The notes beneath the pieces were generated by a model that had not been told where the DNA came from, did not search any database, and saw only the letters and a program-made list of their open reading frames with translations. From the IMG/VR virus record IMGVR_UViG_3300034378_000186, positions 1 through 64,000 of that record: DNA of 64,000 nucleotides, one strand, 5' to 3'. Positions 42,625-51,388 of this stretch are shown here, one piece after another. Position 1 is the first letter of the stretch. Every line of letters begins with the position of its first letter. A program made the translations under genes and the position numbers. Source of the DNA: a virus.

Positions 42625-44467
42625 TGATAAGCAAATAAGGGTTGGTATTGATGATAGTGGAGTAAAATCCTATATTAGCAATATAAGACAACAAAACGAA
42701 TCTCTTGCTAGACAGGTTGAAGAAACCTCCAGGAAGATGATTCGTGATGCAAGGGCTTATACAACATCTGCCGCTGAAGTAAATAGATTTTTAAAAGAAA
42801 GAATTTCTCTACTTGAAAAAGAGGGTAGATTAAGAGAACAATATAATAGGGAAGAACTTAAGGGGGCACTTTCCGGTGGTCAAATTTCTCAACCAACTTA
42901 TGAAAGAAGAATGAGTGAAATGTCCTTTGAAAGGGGACAAGAAAAATTATTGGTTCAGGAATTAAAGGCTATTAGAGAAGCAATTCTTAAAACATCTAAG
43001 GATGAAATTATTTCAGATCGTGTTAATGTTGAGAAACAAGTAGCACAATCTGGATCTGTTGGAATGTTAAGACCTGGTGGAGATGAATATCAAATATTAA
43101 AGGAAACTTATCAACAGGCAGAATTAGAAAAATTAAAAGATTCAGAAGTAGTTCAACAAGGTGGTAGAAGGGCAATGTACGGAGGAGGGCAACAAGTTCC
43201 TGCATGGATGAATAATTTGGAACAATATTCTACTTTTGCTGGACTTACAACAGGAATTGTTTCTGGAGCTTCAAGGTGGGCACAAAGAGAAAGGGTTGGA
43301 ACATCTCAAAGTGTATTTGAAAAAAAAGCAGAAGATTTTCAAGATGTTATAAAAGATGTTGAAGTTGAGGCTACTGCTGCAGGATTCGGGGGAAGTCTTC
43401 CTATTGGGGTTCCTTTAGCTTTAATTGCTGCAGGTCTTGCAGTTGGATTTTCTACTACTCATGCTGCTGAACAGAATATGAGGGAAGCTGCAAGGGGTGG
43501 ATTTGGAAGAGGGAAATCTTTTATAGGGGCTGGATTAACTTCTTCTGAATGGGGTAGGGAAGCTTCACTTTTGGCAACTGCTGGAGGTGTTGGTTCTGGA
43601 TCTTTTCAAGCTGGAGAATTGGGTCAATTATATGCAATAACAAGAGGTAGTCCTGTTGGAGCAGGTCAACTTGGTCAATTAATGAGATTTAAGGAATTTT
43701 CAAGGGCATATGGAAAAGATTTTTCTACTATAGCAGCTTATAGTCAACTTGAAGCTGATTTGGTTGGGGATACTTGGTGGTATATATCAGGAAAGAAAAA
43801 GGGGCAAATAGGAAAGTTTGTTCCTTCTGAGTTTGGTATTGATGTAAATGCAATGCCTGAATATTTAGGTATGTTGTCAAATCTTATGATGGAGGATTAT
43901 ACTCAAACTGGAAATATAAGGGCTGGATCTGCTCAATCTTTGATGATGAATATGATGAGAACTGGGGCAAGAGGGGGGTTCCTTCAACATTTAATGCAAA
44001 GTTTTCAAGCTGGTAATATGAGGTCTCAGAATCCTCTAATTCAATCTATTCAATTTGAAGCTGCCAGAGCTGTTGCCGGAGAAGATGCAAGTTATTGGGA
44101 TGTTCAAAAAATAATGGCAGATCCTTTGAATACAGATTATCAAAGGGAATTGTTAAAAAGATACAGAGAAGTTTCCGGTGGAGGAGAAATGTATGAAAAG
44201 GTTTTGGCTGATGTATATGGAATTAATCCAAATGCTGCAGAAGAATTATCAAAACTTAAAATAAAAACTAAATATTCTGATGAATGGTTTCAAAAACAAC
44301 AAGAAATATTAGGAACTATTGCAGGATCAAGAATGTATACAGGATCTTTAACAGAATTGGAAGCAAGATTTAGAGAAGGGAAAGAAGATCTTTTTGTTGG
44401 GGCTATTCAAAAATTATCAGATCAAATAAATAATTTGGCTAAAAAAATTGAAAGGATGGGTTTATAA
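42617..44467 (+). CDS. Tape measure protein
   Basis: 616 aa. Coiled-coil N-terminal third, hydrophobic Ala/Gly-rich segment (about 256-290: GFGGSLPIGVPLALIAAGLAVGF), then a Met/Gly-rich helical body. Position after chaperones and before the hub is diagnostic. The length implies a fairly short tail of roughly 90 nm using about 1.5 Angstrom per residue. Ends 1 nt into the next gene. Confidence 0.75.
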   Translation: MADDKQIRVGIDDSGVKSYISNIRQQNESLARQVEETSRKMIRDARAYTTSAAEVNRFLKERISLLEKEGRLREQYNREELKGALSGGQISQPTYERRMSEMSFERGQEKLLVQELKAIREAILKTSKDEIISDRVNVEKQVAQSGSVGMLRPGGDEYQILKETYQQAELEKLKDSEVVQQGGRRAMYGGGQQVPAWMNNLEQYSTFAGLTTGIVSGASRWAQRERVGTSQSVFEKKAEDFQDVIKDVEVEATAAGFGGSLPIGVPLALIAAGLAVGFSTTHAAEQNMREAARGGFGRGKSFIGAGLTSSEWGREASLLATAGGVGSGSFQAGELGQLYAITRGSPVGAGQLGQLMRFKEFSRAYGKDFSTIAAYSQLEADLVGDTWWYISGKKKGQIGKFVPSEFGIDVNAMPEYLGMLSNLMMEDYTQTGNIRAGSAQSLMMNMMRTGARGGFLQHLMQSFQAGNMRSQNPLIQSIQFEAARAVAGEDASYWDVQKIMADPLNTDYQRELLKRYREVSGGGEMYEKVLADVYGINPNAAEELSKLKIKTKYSDEWFQKQQEILGTIAGSRMYTGSLTELEARFREGKEDLFVGAIQKLSDQINNLAKKIERMGL

Positions 44468-47283
44468 TGGCTGATAAATTATTAACTCCAAGATATTATA
44501 AATATTATAGGTATATCATTAAAGAACAGATTACTGTTCAAGAATTAGTTGATAGACCTAATGGAGTTTTTGAATCTTTTAAGAATGATATAAAGGCTCT
44601 TTTGGATTATTTTGTAGAATTAGATTATGGGAAAGAGGGTATAATAAAAGAAAGTAATTCTGATCGAATAAAATCTATGTATAATGAAAATCAAAAAAGA
44701 TGGTTTGATCAGGAATATAGAGCAGGAAGGTATGGAAATATAATTGTATTACCAAACTCCTTTTTATGGGTTTCTCATTCCAGGGTAACAAGTTCCTTGG
44801 CTGTTCAATATGGAGAAAATCTTTTTATTGAAACTACAGATCTTAATTATTTTTGGGCAGAAACTCAAAAATTAATAAATGATAACGTAGATTATTTTCC
44901 TATTCAAGGGGTTGGAGGTAGTAGATTATTTAATACTGAAAAATTTAATGTTATTCAAACAGAAGAAGAAGTTTCTGTTAAATGGTTTACTCCTTCTGAT
45001 ATAGGTTATTTTCCAAGAGAATTGAATGGAGTTATTCAAAGTTTATCTACTAATTCAATTATGGGAGGAGGGGGTAATTTTCAAATGAAATTATCAGAGG
45101 TGGAAAAAATTTTTGGTATTTTTCTGGGCTCATCTGTAACTACAAAAAATCTTGAATATGATGCAAGAAATGAACCTATTTATAATAAATTTATTCCTTT
45201 TTCTTATGCTAATGATATAGATTCTTTAGATACAAAAAGATCAGCTTCCATTTCTACAGGGGATAAAGGATTTTTAGAATTTCCTTCCGGAGATACAATA
45301 GTTAAAAATAATTTGGGTTTTATAGAAGGATCGATGGGGAAGGGTGATATTGTATTTATAAAATTTGAAAAACTTGTTTTAGAAGATGGGGAAGATGATT
45401 TAGTTTGTTCAAAAGAAGGATCTATAAAGATATGGGATATGATTGGTGTTATAGATACTGTTTCTGTTAATTATAATGCTGAATCTAATAACTATGAAAT
45501 AACTGTATCAGGTAGAGATGTAATGGGAATATTAGAAGATGATGCAAGTTATTTTTATCCATTGGCTTTTGCAAAAACAGATAAGACAGAATTGAATCTT
45601 CAAGATAGTTCAAATATATTTAAAAGAGCAGTAATAGGGGAAAATCAAGATGGAGGGTATGATGAATTTTTTACTAAAGAAAGAAGGTCTATTAGAGATT
45701 CTATCGGATTTGTAATAAATACTTTATCTAATCTTAGAATTGGAAATTGGTGTCAAATTGGGTATTATTATGATAAAGATAATAATACTATAAATACAGT
45801 AGATAGTAGGATAGGGAAAAGAAGAACCAAAAAATTAGCAATAACTGGTACAAGTAATAATGTTGCTTATAATGATATTAATAGAGAAGATCCTGTTGAA
45901 GATTCTTTTACTGCAGGAGTTGCAAATATAGATTATGTTGAGCTTCAGGGAATATGGGGGATTGTTGATTTTGTTATTGATCCTAAACTTGAAAATAGAA
46001 GGATAGTTAACAATATGTTGGTAAAATCAGAAGGAACTTTAATAAGTCATATGAATGAGATTTGCCAAAAACCTTTTGTTGAATTTTTCGGAGATACGTA
46101 TGGAGATAAATTTGTTTTTACAGCTCGTCAACCTCCTTTTAATAAACAAGGGGTTAGATCTTTTTTAAATCAACAATCTTATATTACTATTCCACCTGAA
46201 AAAGTTTATGGTTTTAATATCGAATGGGAGACAGAATTTTATAGCTGGTATGAAATTCAATATAATGATAATTTCCTGGGATATGATAAAGCTACTGTTT
46301 TAGGATATATTCCTATTGCATATTTTTCTGAATTTGCAGAAGATTATGGTAATAGTAGATATTTGATTTCAGATTCTTATGTTAGTAAGAAAGCTTTATC
46401 TCAAAAAGATAAAGATGTAATTGTAGATCCTCAAAGAGAAGCTATTTTAAATGATTTATTTTATGTTATTGAAAGCACCCTTTATCTTCCATTTACCAGG
46501 AGAGGAACAATTACAATAGTTGGGGATAGGAGAATTAAAAAAGGAACATTTATAAAATATGAATATACTAATGAAGTTTTTTATGTAGAGGGTGTTTCTC
46601 ATTCTTATACAGTTAATATGAATGCTATAGAGAGGGTTACAACTTTACAGGTTTCAAGAGGTATGTTTTGGGAGAATATATTTGATGAGAGATATAATTA
46701 TTTTAATATTGCAAATATAGATGCTTTAAAAAATGATTACAAAAAATTGTTTGATTATAAGGAAAAGAAACCTAATAAAAAAGTAACTATTGGAGATTCT
46801 AAATTTGCATTTGATAAATATATTTTAACTGATAATGATAAGCAAAAATTAAATAAACAGGTTATTCCAAGATTAAAGGAAGATCCTGAGCTTAAAATAA
46901 GTATTGAGGGTCATACTGATTGGGTTGGATCTGACGAATATAATATTGAGTTAGGATTAAATAGGGCAAAGGCTGTTTATAATTATTTTGTTGAACAGGG
47001 AATTGATAAGGGTAGAATGAGAATAAAAACATTTGGAGAAAGTAAACCTATTGCTTCAAATGAAACTGATGCAGGAAGAGCTCAAAATAGAAGAACTGAA
47101 GTAATTTTTATTGAACCTAAAAATTCTTCTCCAAGTGATGATAAATATTCAAAATCAGGAAAGAAAACTGAATCTTCTCAACCTATTTTAAATTATGATG
47201 TTTATATATATTTTAGAAAAAGAGCTGAAACTTATGTTGCATATACTAAGGGTGCTATAAAACAAAAAGGAAGGGTTTTATAA
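44467..47283 (+). CDS. Baseplate hub protein fused to an OmpA-like peptidoglycan-binding domain
   Basis: 938 aa. A large beta-rich body (1-760) in the baseplate-hub slot. Residues about 769-883 form an OmpA C-terminal-like domain: VTIGDSKFAFDKYILT..., ISIEGHTDWVGSDEYNIELGLNRAKAVYNYF..., GESKPIASNETDAGRAQNRRTEV. The NxxLSxxRA-like and peptide-binding Asp/Arg positions of the family are visible. Family members bind diaminopimelate peptidoglycan, so the hub could dock onto cell wall during injection. Overlaps both neighbours by 1 nt. Confidence 0.75.
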   Translation: MADKLLTPRYYKYYRYIIKEQITVQELVDRPNGVFESFKNDIKALLDYFVELDYGKEGIIKESNSDRIKSMYNENQKRWFDQEYRAGRYGNIIVLPNSFLWVSHSRVTSSLAVQYGENLFIETTDLNYFWAETQKLINDNVDYFPIQGVGGSRLFNTEKFNVIQTEEEVSVKWFTPSDIGYFPRELNGVIQSLSTNSIMGGGGNFQMKLSEVEKIFGIFLGSSVTTKNLEYDARNEPIYNKFIPFSYANDIDSLDTKRSASISTGDKGFLEFPSGDTIVKNNLGFIEGSMGKGDIVFIKFEKLVLEDGEDDLVCSKEGSIKIWDMIGVIDTVSVNYNAESNNYEITVSGRDVMGILEDDASYFYPLAFAKTDKTELNLQDSSNIFKRAVIGENQDGGYDEFFTKERRSIRDSIGFVINTLSNLRIGNWCQIGYYYDKDNNTINTVDSRIGKRRTKKLAITGTSNNVAYNDINREDPVEDSFTAGVANIDYVELQGIWGIVDFVIDPKLENRRIVNNMLVKSEGTLISHMNEICQKPFVEFFGDTYGDKFVFTARQPPFNKQGVRSFLNQQSYITIPPEKVYGFNIEWETEFYSWYEIQYNDNFLGYDKATVLGYIPIAYFSEFAEDYGNSRYLISDSYVSKKALSQKDKDVIVDPQREAILNDLFYVIESTLYLPFTRRGTITIVGDRRIKKGTFIKYEYTNEVFYVEGVSHSYTVNMNAIERVTTLQVSRGMFWENIFDERYNYFNIANIDALKNDYKKLFDYKEKKPNKKVTIGDSKFAFDKYILTDNDKQKLNKQVIPRLKEDPELKISIEGHTDWVGSDEYNIELGLNRAKAVYNYFVEQGIDKGRMRIKTFGESKPIASNETDAGRAQNRRTEVIFIEPKNSSPSDDKYSKSGKKTESSQPILNYDVYIYFRKRAETYVAYTKGAIKQKGRVL

Positions 47284-48179
47284 TGATTAATCATTGGAAA
47301 TCTGGTAAAAAAAATAGGGGTAAGGCTTTTATAGGTATTGCTCATATAATTATTCCTAAAGGAATATCCGGAGAAAATAGAGCTAAATTTATTGAAGATT
47401 CTTTAAGGGAAAATAAAGTATCTATTTTGGTTGAGAATGGAGGGGGTATTGCTCATGATTGTCCTATTACTTCAGAATGTTTAAATAATATCGATTTCCC
47501 TCTTGGTTATGGTCAATTAGGATCTCCTGTTTTATTTTATTTACATCCATTAAGCAATATGCCTATTGTTTTTGGAACACTTACTCAGGATCAAGATCTT
47601 AATTTTATTACAGAGGGTGATAGAACTTTAAGAGGGGATTTTTTACCATATAATTCATTTGCTGAAGTTATTGCTAAAGGGAAGGATGGAAAAGTACAAA
47701 TTAATGTTTATTCAGATCATGATACAGGAGGGGAGATTTTTATTAATGCTTCAACAAAAAATCAAAAAGGGAAATTAAAGATAAATATAATTGGTGAGTC
47801 AGATATATTTACAAAGGATAAATGTAGTATTACAAGTAAACAAGAAATATTTGTAAAGGTAACAGATCCGGAAGAAGGGGAAGATTTTGATGATAACGTT
47901 GATGATCCGGAGAAATTTAGCTCCATGAAAATAACCCCTGAAAAGATAGTTTTTAATGATGCTGCTAAAGAAAGTTATATACCTGACATAAATAAGTTGG
48001 TTGACAAAATAAATGCCTTAGAGGAAGATTTAAATGCCTTAAAACAGGCCTTTAATACTTGGGTACCTGTTGTCATGGATGGTGGAGCTGTTTTAAAGGC
48101 AGCAACTGCAACATGGGCAGCAGAATCATTTTTACCAACTGAGGTTGATGATATTAAAGATGAGAAACTTGAAAATTAG
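47283..48179 (+). CDS. Baseplate spike / gp5-VgrG-like protein
   Basis: 298 aa. N-terminal OB-fold-like part (GKAFIGIAHIIIP...GYGQLGSPVLFYLHP...PIVFGTL), then repeated short strands (GKVQINVYSDHDTGGEIFINASTKNQKGKLKINIIG) typical of the triple beta-helix spike, and a coiled-coil end. Follows the hub, as in gpV/gp5 order. Ends TAG. Confidence 0.6.
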   Translation: MINHWKSGKKNRGKAFIGIAHIIIPKGISGENRAKFIEDSLRENKVSILVENGGGIAHDCPITSECLNNIDFPLGYGQLGSPVLFYLHPLSNMPIVFGTLTQDQDLNFITEGDRTLRGDFLPYNSFAEVIAKGKDGKVQINVYSDHDTGGEIFINASTKNQKGKLKINIIGESDIFTKDKCSITSKQEIFVKVTDPEEGEDFDDNVDDPEKFSSMKITPEKIVFNDAAKESYIPDINKLVDKINALEEDLNALKQAFNTWVPVVMDGGAVLKAATATWAAESFLPTEVDDIKDEKLEN

Positions 48180-48184
48180 ATATT

Positions 48185-48409
48185 ATGGCACTGGATAAAT
48201 CAAGATTAGCAGATAATATTGAGGATGCAATTACAGATATTGATCCTGCAGAACCTGATTTTCATAGACAAATTGCAGAGGCAATTGCTGATACAGTTAT
48301 TGATGAATTTAAAGATCATGGTGATGTAACTGTTGCTTCAGGAATACCTGTTCAAGTTGGAGCAGCGACAGGAGCAACAACTGCTCCAGGAACAGGAGGT
48401 ATAAGTTGA
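48185..48409 (+). CDS. Small baseplate-region protein
   Basis: 74 aa, helical N-terminus and Gly/Thr/Ala-rich C-terminus (IPVQVGAATGATTAPGTGG), suggesting an extended tail. Next to the spike gene; could be a spike tip or ripcord component. No PAAR motif is seen. Confidence 0.5.
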   Translation: MALDKSRLADNIEDAITDIDPAEPDFHRQIAEAIADTVIDEFKDHGDVTVASGIPVQVGAATGATTAPGTGGIS

Positions 48410-48410
48410 T

Positions 48411-48447
48411 TTTTATATGTCGTGAATTTTTATTATTTTTATAGATT
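48411..48447 (+). promoter_or_regulatory. Putative late promoter
   Basis: TTTTTATATGTCGTGAATTTTTATTATTTTTATA lies at about 48409-48443, shortly before the ATG at 48451. It nearly repeats the promoter at 16531-16562. Confidence 0.5.
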
Positions 48448-48450
48448 GTA

Positions 48451-49284
48451 ATGGCTGATATTGAAAACATAATAAGTAGGTATAATCAAGAGATTTCTAA
48501 TATAGGAAGAGCTGGTTTACATGCTTTATTCCCAAGAGATATAGAATTTTATTCTATGGCTTTGGAATTGGTTGATATTGCAGGGAATTCTATTGATTAT
48601 TTTGTTTTTCCTATTATGCCATCTCAAATTAGAAAAAGTGAAGCTAACAGGAATACAGTTAAAAAAACGGCAAAGGCTACTGTTATTTTAGGATCTAAAT
48701 ATTTTACTCCTTCTCAAATTACAATGACTGGTAATTTTGGAAGAACTTTTAAGATATTAATTGGTAAACAACCTATTGTATTTAAAGGGTTAAGATTTAG
48801 TAGAAAATCAGGAGTTAATAAAGCTAGTGATTTAGAAACTTCAGGATTGGCAAAAATAAAGGCAGTTATTCCAGAATTTAATGTCAATATAAAAACTGGA
48901 TATGGGTGTATAAAGATTCTTCAATCTATGATTGATAAAGCTAGAGGGACAGATGCAGATGGAAATCCATTTAAACTTTATTTATATAATCAAGCATTAG
49001 GAGAATCATATTGGGTAGTTCCAAATAAACAACCATTAATATTATCTCAGGATGAAAATCAACAGAATATGATTTGGAATTATTCTTTAGATATGATAAT
49101 AGTTTCTGAGGATATTAGTGGGGAAATAGGGGAAAGTTCGTTATTAAATTTGTTAGGTCGTCCTGTTATCCAGAGAATTGTTAATCAAGTAGGAAGGGAT
49201 GTTTTTAATTTTGTTTCAAAGAAAAATATTTCAGATGTGATTCCTAAGAAATTATCTACAGCTATAAAATCTTCTAAAAAATAA
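48451..49284 (+). CDS. Baseplate protein (DUF6046-like)
   Basis: 277 aa. Includes YFVFPIMPSQIRKSEANRNTVKKTAKATVILG and the strand-rich TITMTGNFGR-type segment, a pattern seen in a family of Bacteroidota phage baseplate proteins. It likely forms part of the inner baseplate. Stop and next start are adjacent. Confidence 0.55.
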   Translation: MADIENIISRYNQEISNIGRAGLHALFPRDIEFYSMALELVDIAGNSIDYFVFPIMPSQIRKSEANRNTVKKTAKATVILGSKYFTPSQITMTGNFGRTFKILIGKQPIVFKGLRFSRKSGVNKASDLETSGLAKIKAVIPEFNVNIKTGYGCIKILQSMIDKARGTDADGNPFKLYLYNQALGESYWVVPNKQPLILSQDENQQNMIWNYSLDMIIVSEDISGEIGESSLLNLLGRPVIQRIVNQVGRDVFNFVSKKNISDVIPKKLSTAIKSSKK

Positions 49285-50210
49285 TGGAGACAATATTTGA
49301 AAAATATCGTAATATAACAGGAATAGATATTTCTGCTTATTTATTGACTTTTACTTTCTTTATTCAAGAAAGGTACCCAAATATTGTTAGTTATTATACT
49401 AAAGATACTCAATTAAAATCAAAGGATGTTGAACAATTAGAAGATCTCTATAAAGATTCAGGGATTATTTTAAAATCATTTGAAACTTACAAAACTAAAT
49501 TAAGTGAATTATTTGAATTTTGGGATTTACTTGATAGATGTGAAACAATAAATAATACCTTGGAGACAATTATAAATAGTCAAAGGTGGTTTAGAAGCAA
49601 TAAATCTTTAACTTTTGATGGAAAATTCCAAAGGGATTATGTTTTAAAACAGGGTCAAACTTTAAGTAATTTAGCTGGTAATTTAGGATATACTCAGGAG
49701 AATAATGATTGGGTTGATATTGCTCTTAGAAATAATTTACCTGAAGAGGAATATAATGTAGAAGGTGGAGCAATATTAAAAATTACTTTTCAAAATAATA
49801 TCTCTGTTACTATTAATAGTGTTATTGATGCTGTTACAGGAGAAAGTATATATGGTAAGGATGTTGATAGATCTTTTGTAATGGAGCAAGATGAAAACGG
49901 GGATTGGGATTTGAAAGTATTAAATTACAAAGATACAATTTATCAAACATACAATATTCTTTTAAAAACATTTAGAGGTAGTGTTCCAGAATTTCCTAAC
50001 GATGGGATTGAAAAAGATATTCTTGGGGGTAATGTTAATTCTGTTCAATACCCTGTTTTAGCAAGACAATTATCTGATTTGTTTTCAAAAGATGATTCTT
50101 TTAGGAATTTTAAAATTTTAAAGATTGACCCTAAACAGGATCATATAGAAATTGATGTTGAAGTTGAAACATATTTGGGATTAGTTCTTAATCAAACATT
50201 AGTGGTATGA
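49284..50210 (+). CDS. LysM-containing baseplate protein
   Basis: 308 aa. The middle holds a LysM-like unit (YVLKQGQTLSNLAGNLGYTQENNDWVDIALRNNL), as in T4 gp53-type baseplate proteins; LysM binds GlcNAc polymers. The C-terminal part (KILKIDPKQDHIEIDVEVETYLG) is strand-rich. Overlaps the baseplate J gene by 4 nt. Confidence 0.6.
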   Translation: METIFEKYRNITGIDISAYLLTFTFFIQERYPNIVSYYTKDTQLKSKDVEQLEDLYKDSGIILKSFETYKTKLSELFEFWDLLDRCETINNTLETIINSQRWFRSNKSLTFDGKFQRDYVLKQGQTLSNLAGNLGYTQENNDWVDIALRNNLPEEEYNVEGGAILKITFQNNISVTINSVIDAVTGESIYGKDVDRSFVMEQDENGDWDLKVLNYKDTIYQTYNILLKTFRGSVPEFPNDGIEKDILGGNVNSVQYPVLARQLSDLFSKDDSFRNFKILKIDPKQDHIEIDVEVETYLGLVLNQTLVV

Positions 50211-51388
50211 AAACAACTGTTTTAACAAATAATGAATTGAAACAGATTATTACTGAAATCTTTTTCAATAAACAAACAAAGGCTACAAAGATAACAGATG
50301 AATCTGTAAATAATGCAATATTTTTTGCTTCAGGTAGAGTGGGACAAAAAGCAATGAAGGATATTGCAGTTATTGAATCTATGATATTTCCTGTTTCAGC
50401 TCAAGGAAGTTATTTAGATCAATCTGCAGCTTTATTCGGAGGTATTGAAAGATATGGAGCCTCAGGAAGTAGTACTTATATTTTAGTTATTGCTGATAAT
50501 GGAACTTTATATCCACAAGCTTCAACTCAATTTAAAGCTACAAATGGACAAACATTTGAATTAGTGGAAGATTTAATTGTTGAAGAAAATGGTTTTGCTT
50601 ATGGGAAAATAAGAAGTACTGGGATTGGTAAATTAACAAATTCAGAAGCAAATACGATTACGAAAGTAGATCCTGCTCCTGCCGGTCATATTGCTCTTAC
50701 AAATGAATTTACAGCAACAGGGGGTAGAGATATTGAAACAGATGAAGATTTAAGAAATAGAATATTTTCTCACAACAATAAGATTTCACAAAAAACATTA
50801 CAATATTTATCTGAGATATTTAGGCAGACAAATGAGGATGTTTTATTTATTCAGAATTTGGGGTTTGATGAGCAGGGGTTGTTAAATATTTCAGTTGTAT
50901 TACAAAATGGTGCAGATCTTACAGAAAATGAAAGAAATAGTCTTTTAGATGCTTCCCAGGGGTATTTTGCATTAACTGATATAAATGTATTTGGGGATGA
51001 TCTTGGAATCAAATTAGTAAATCCAACTTGGTATGAAGTTGGGGGTAATACTGGAATTGATTTTAGGGTTGAGATTTATTCTAATTTTGACATTGATCAA
51101 GTAAGAAAAAATATTCAAATAGCAATGTCCAGATATTTTGATATAAGATATTGGACTGAAGATAGAAAGGTTGAATGGGATGATTTACTTCAGATTGTAA
51201 AACAAACTGAGGGGGTGAAATATGTTCCAGATGATTTCTTTAAACCTTCTGTTGATGAAATAGTTCCTTTAAACGAACTTCCTAGAATTAAGAAATTTGT
51301 GATGAGGGATATTGATGGTAATTTGATAAGTGACAATCAGGGAGTATTAACTCCAATTTTTTATCCATTAGAACAATTAGAATCATAA
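50207..51388 (+). CDS. Baseplate J-like wedge protein
   Basis: 393 aa. Typical J/gp6 motif ATGGRDIETDEDLRNRIF in the middle, with N-terminal QGSYLDQSAALFGGIERY and the C-terminal oligomerising region. It forms the baseplate wedge ring. Overlaps both neighbours. Confidence 0.8.
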   Translation: MKTTVLTNNELKQIITEIFFNKQTKATKITDESVNNAIFFASGRVGQKAMKDIAVIESMIFPVSAQGSYLDQSAALFGGIERYGASGSSTYILVIADNGTLYPQASTQFKATNGQTFELVEDLIVEENGFAYGKIRSTGIGKLTNSEANTITKVDPAPAGHIALTNEFTATGGRDIETDEDLRNRIFSHNNKISQKTLQYLSEIFRQTNEDVLFIQNLGFDEQGLLNISVVLQNGADLTENERNSLLDASQGYFALTDINVFGDDLGIKLVNPTWYEVGGNTGIDFRVEIYSNFDIDQVRKNIQIAMSRYFDIRYWTEDRKVEWDDLLQIVKQTEGVKYVPDDFFKPSVDEIVPLNELPRIKKFVMRDIDGNLISDNQGVLTPIFYPLEQLES

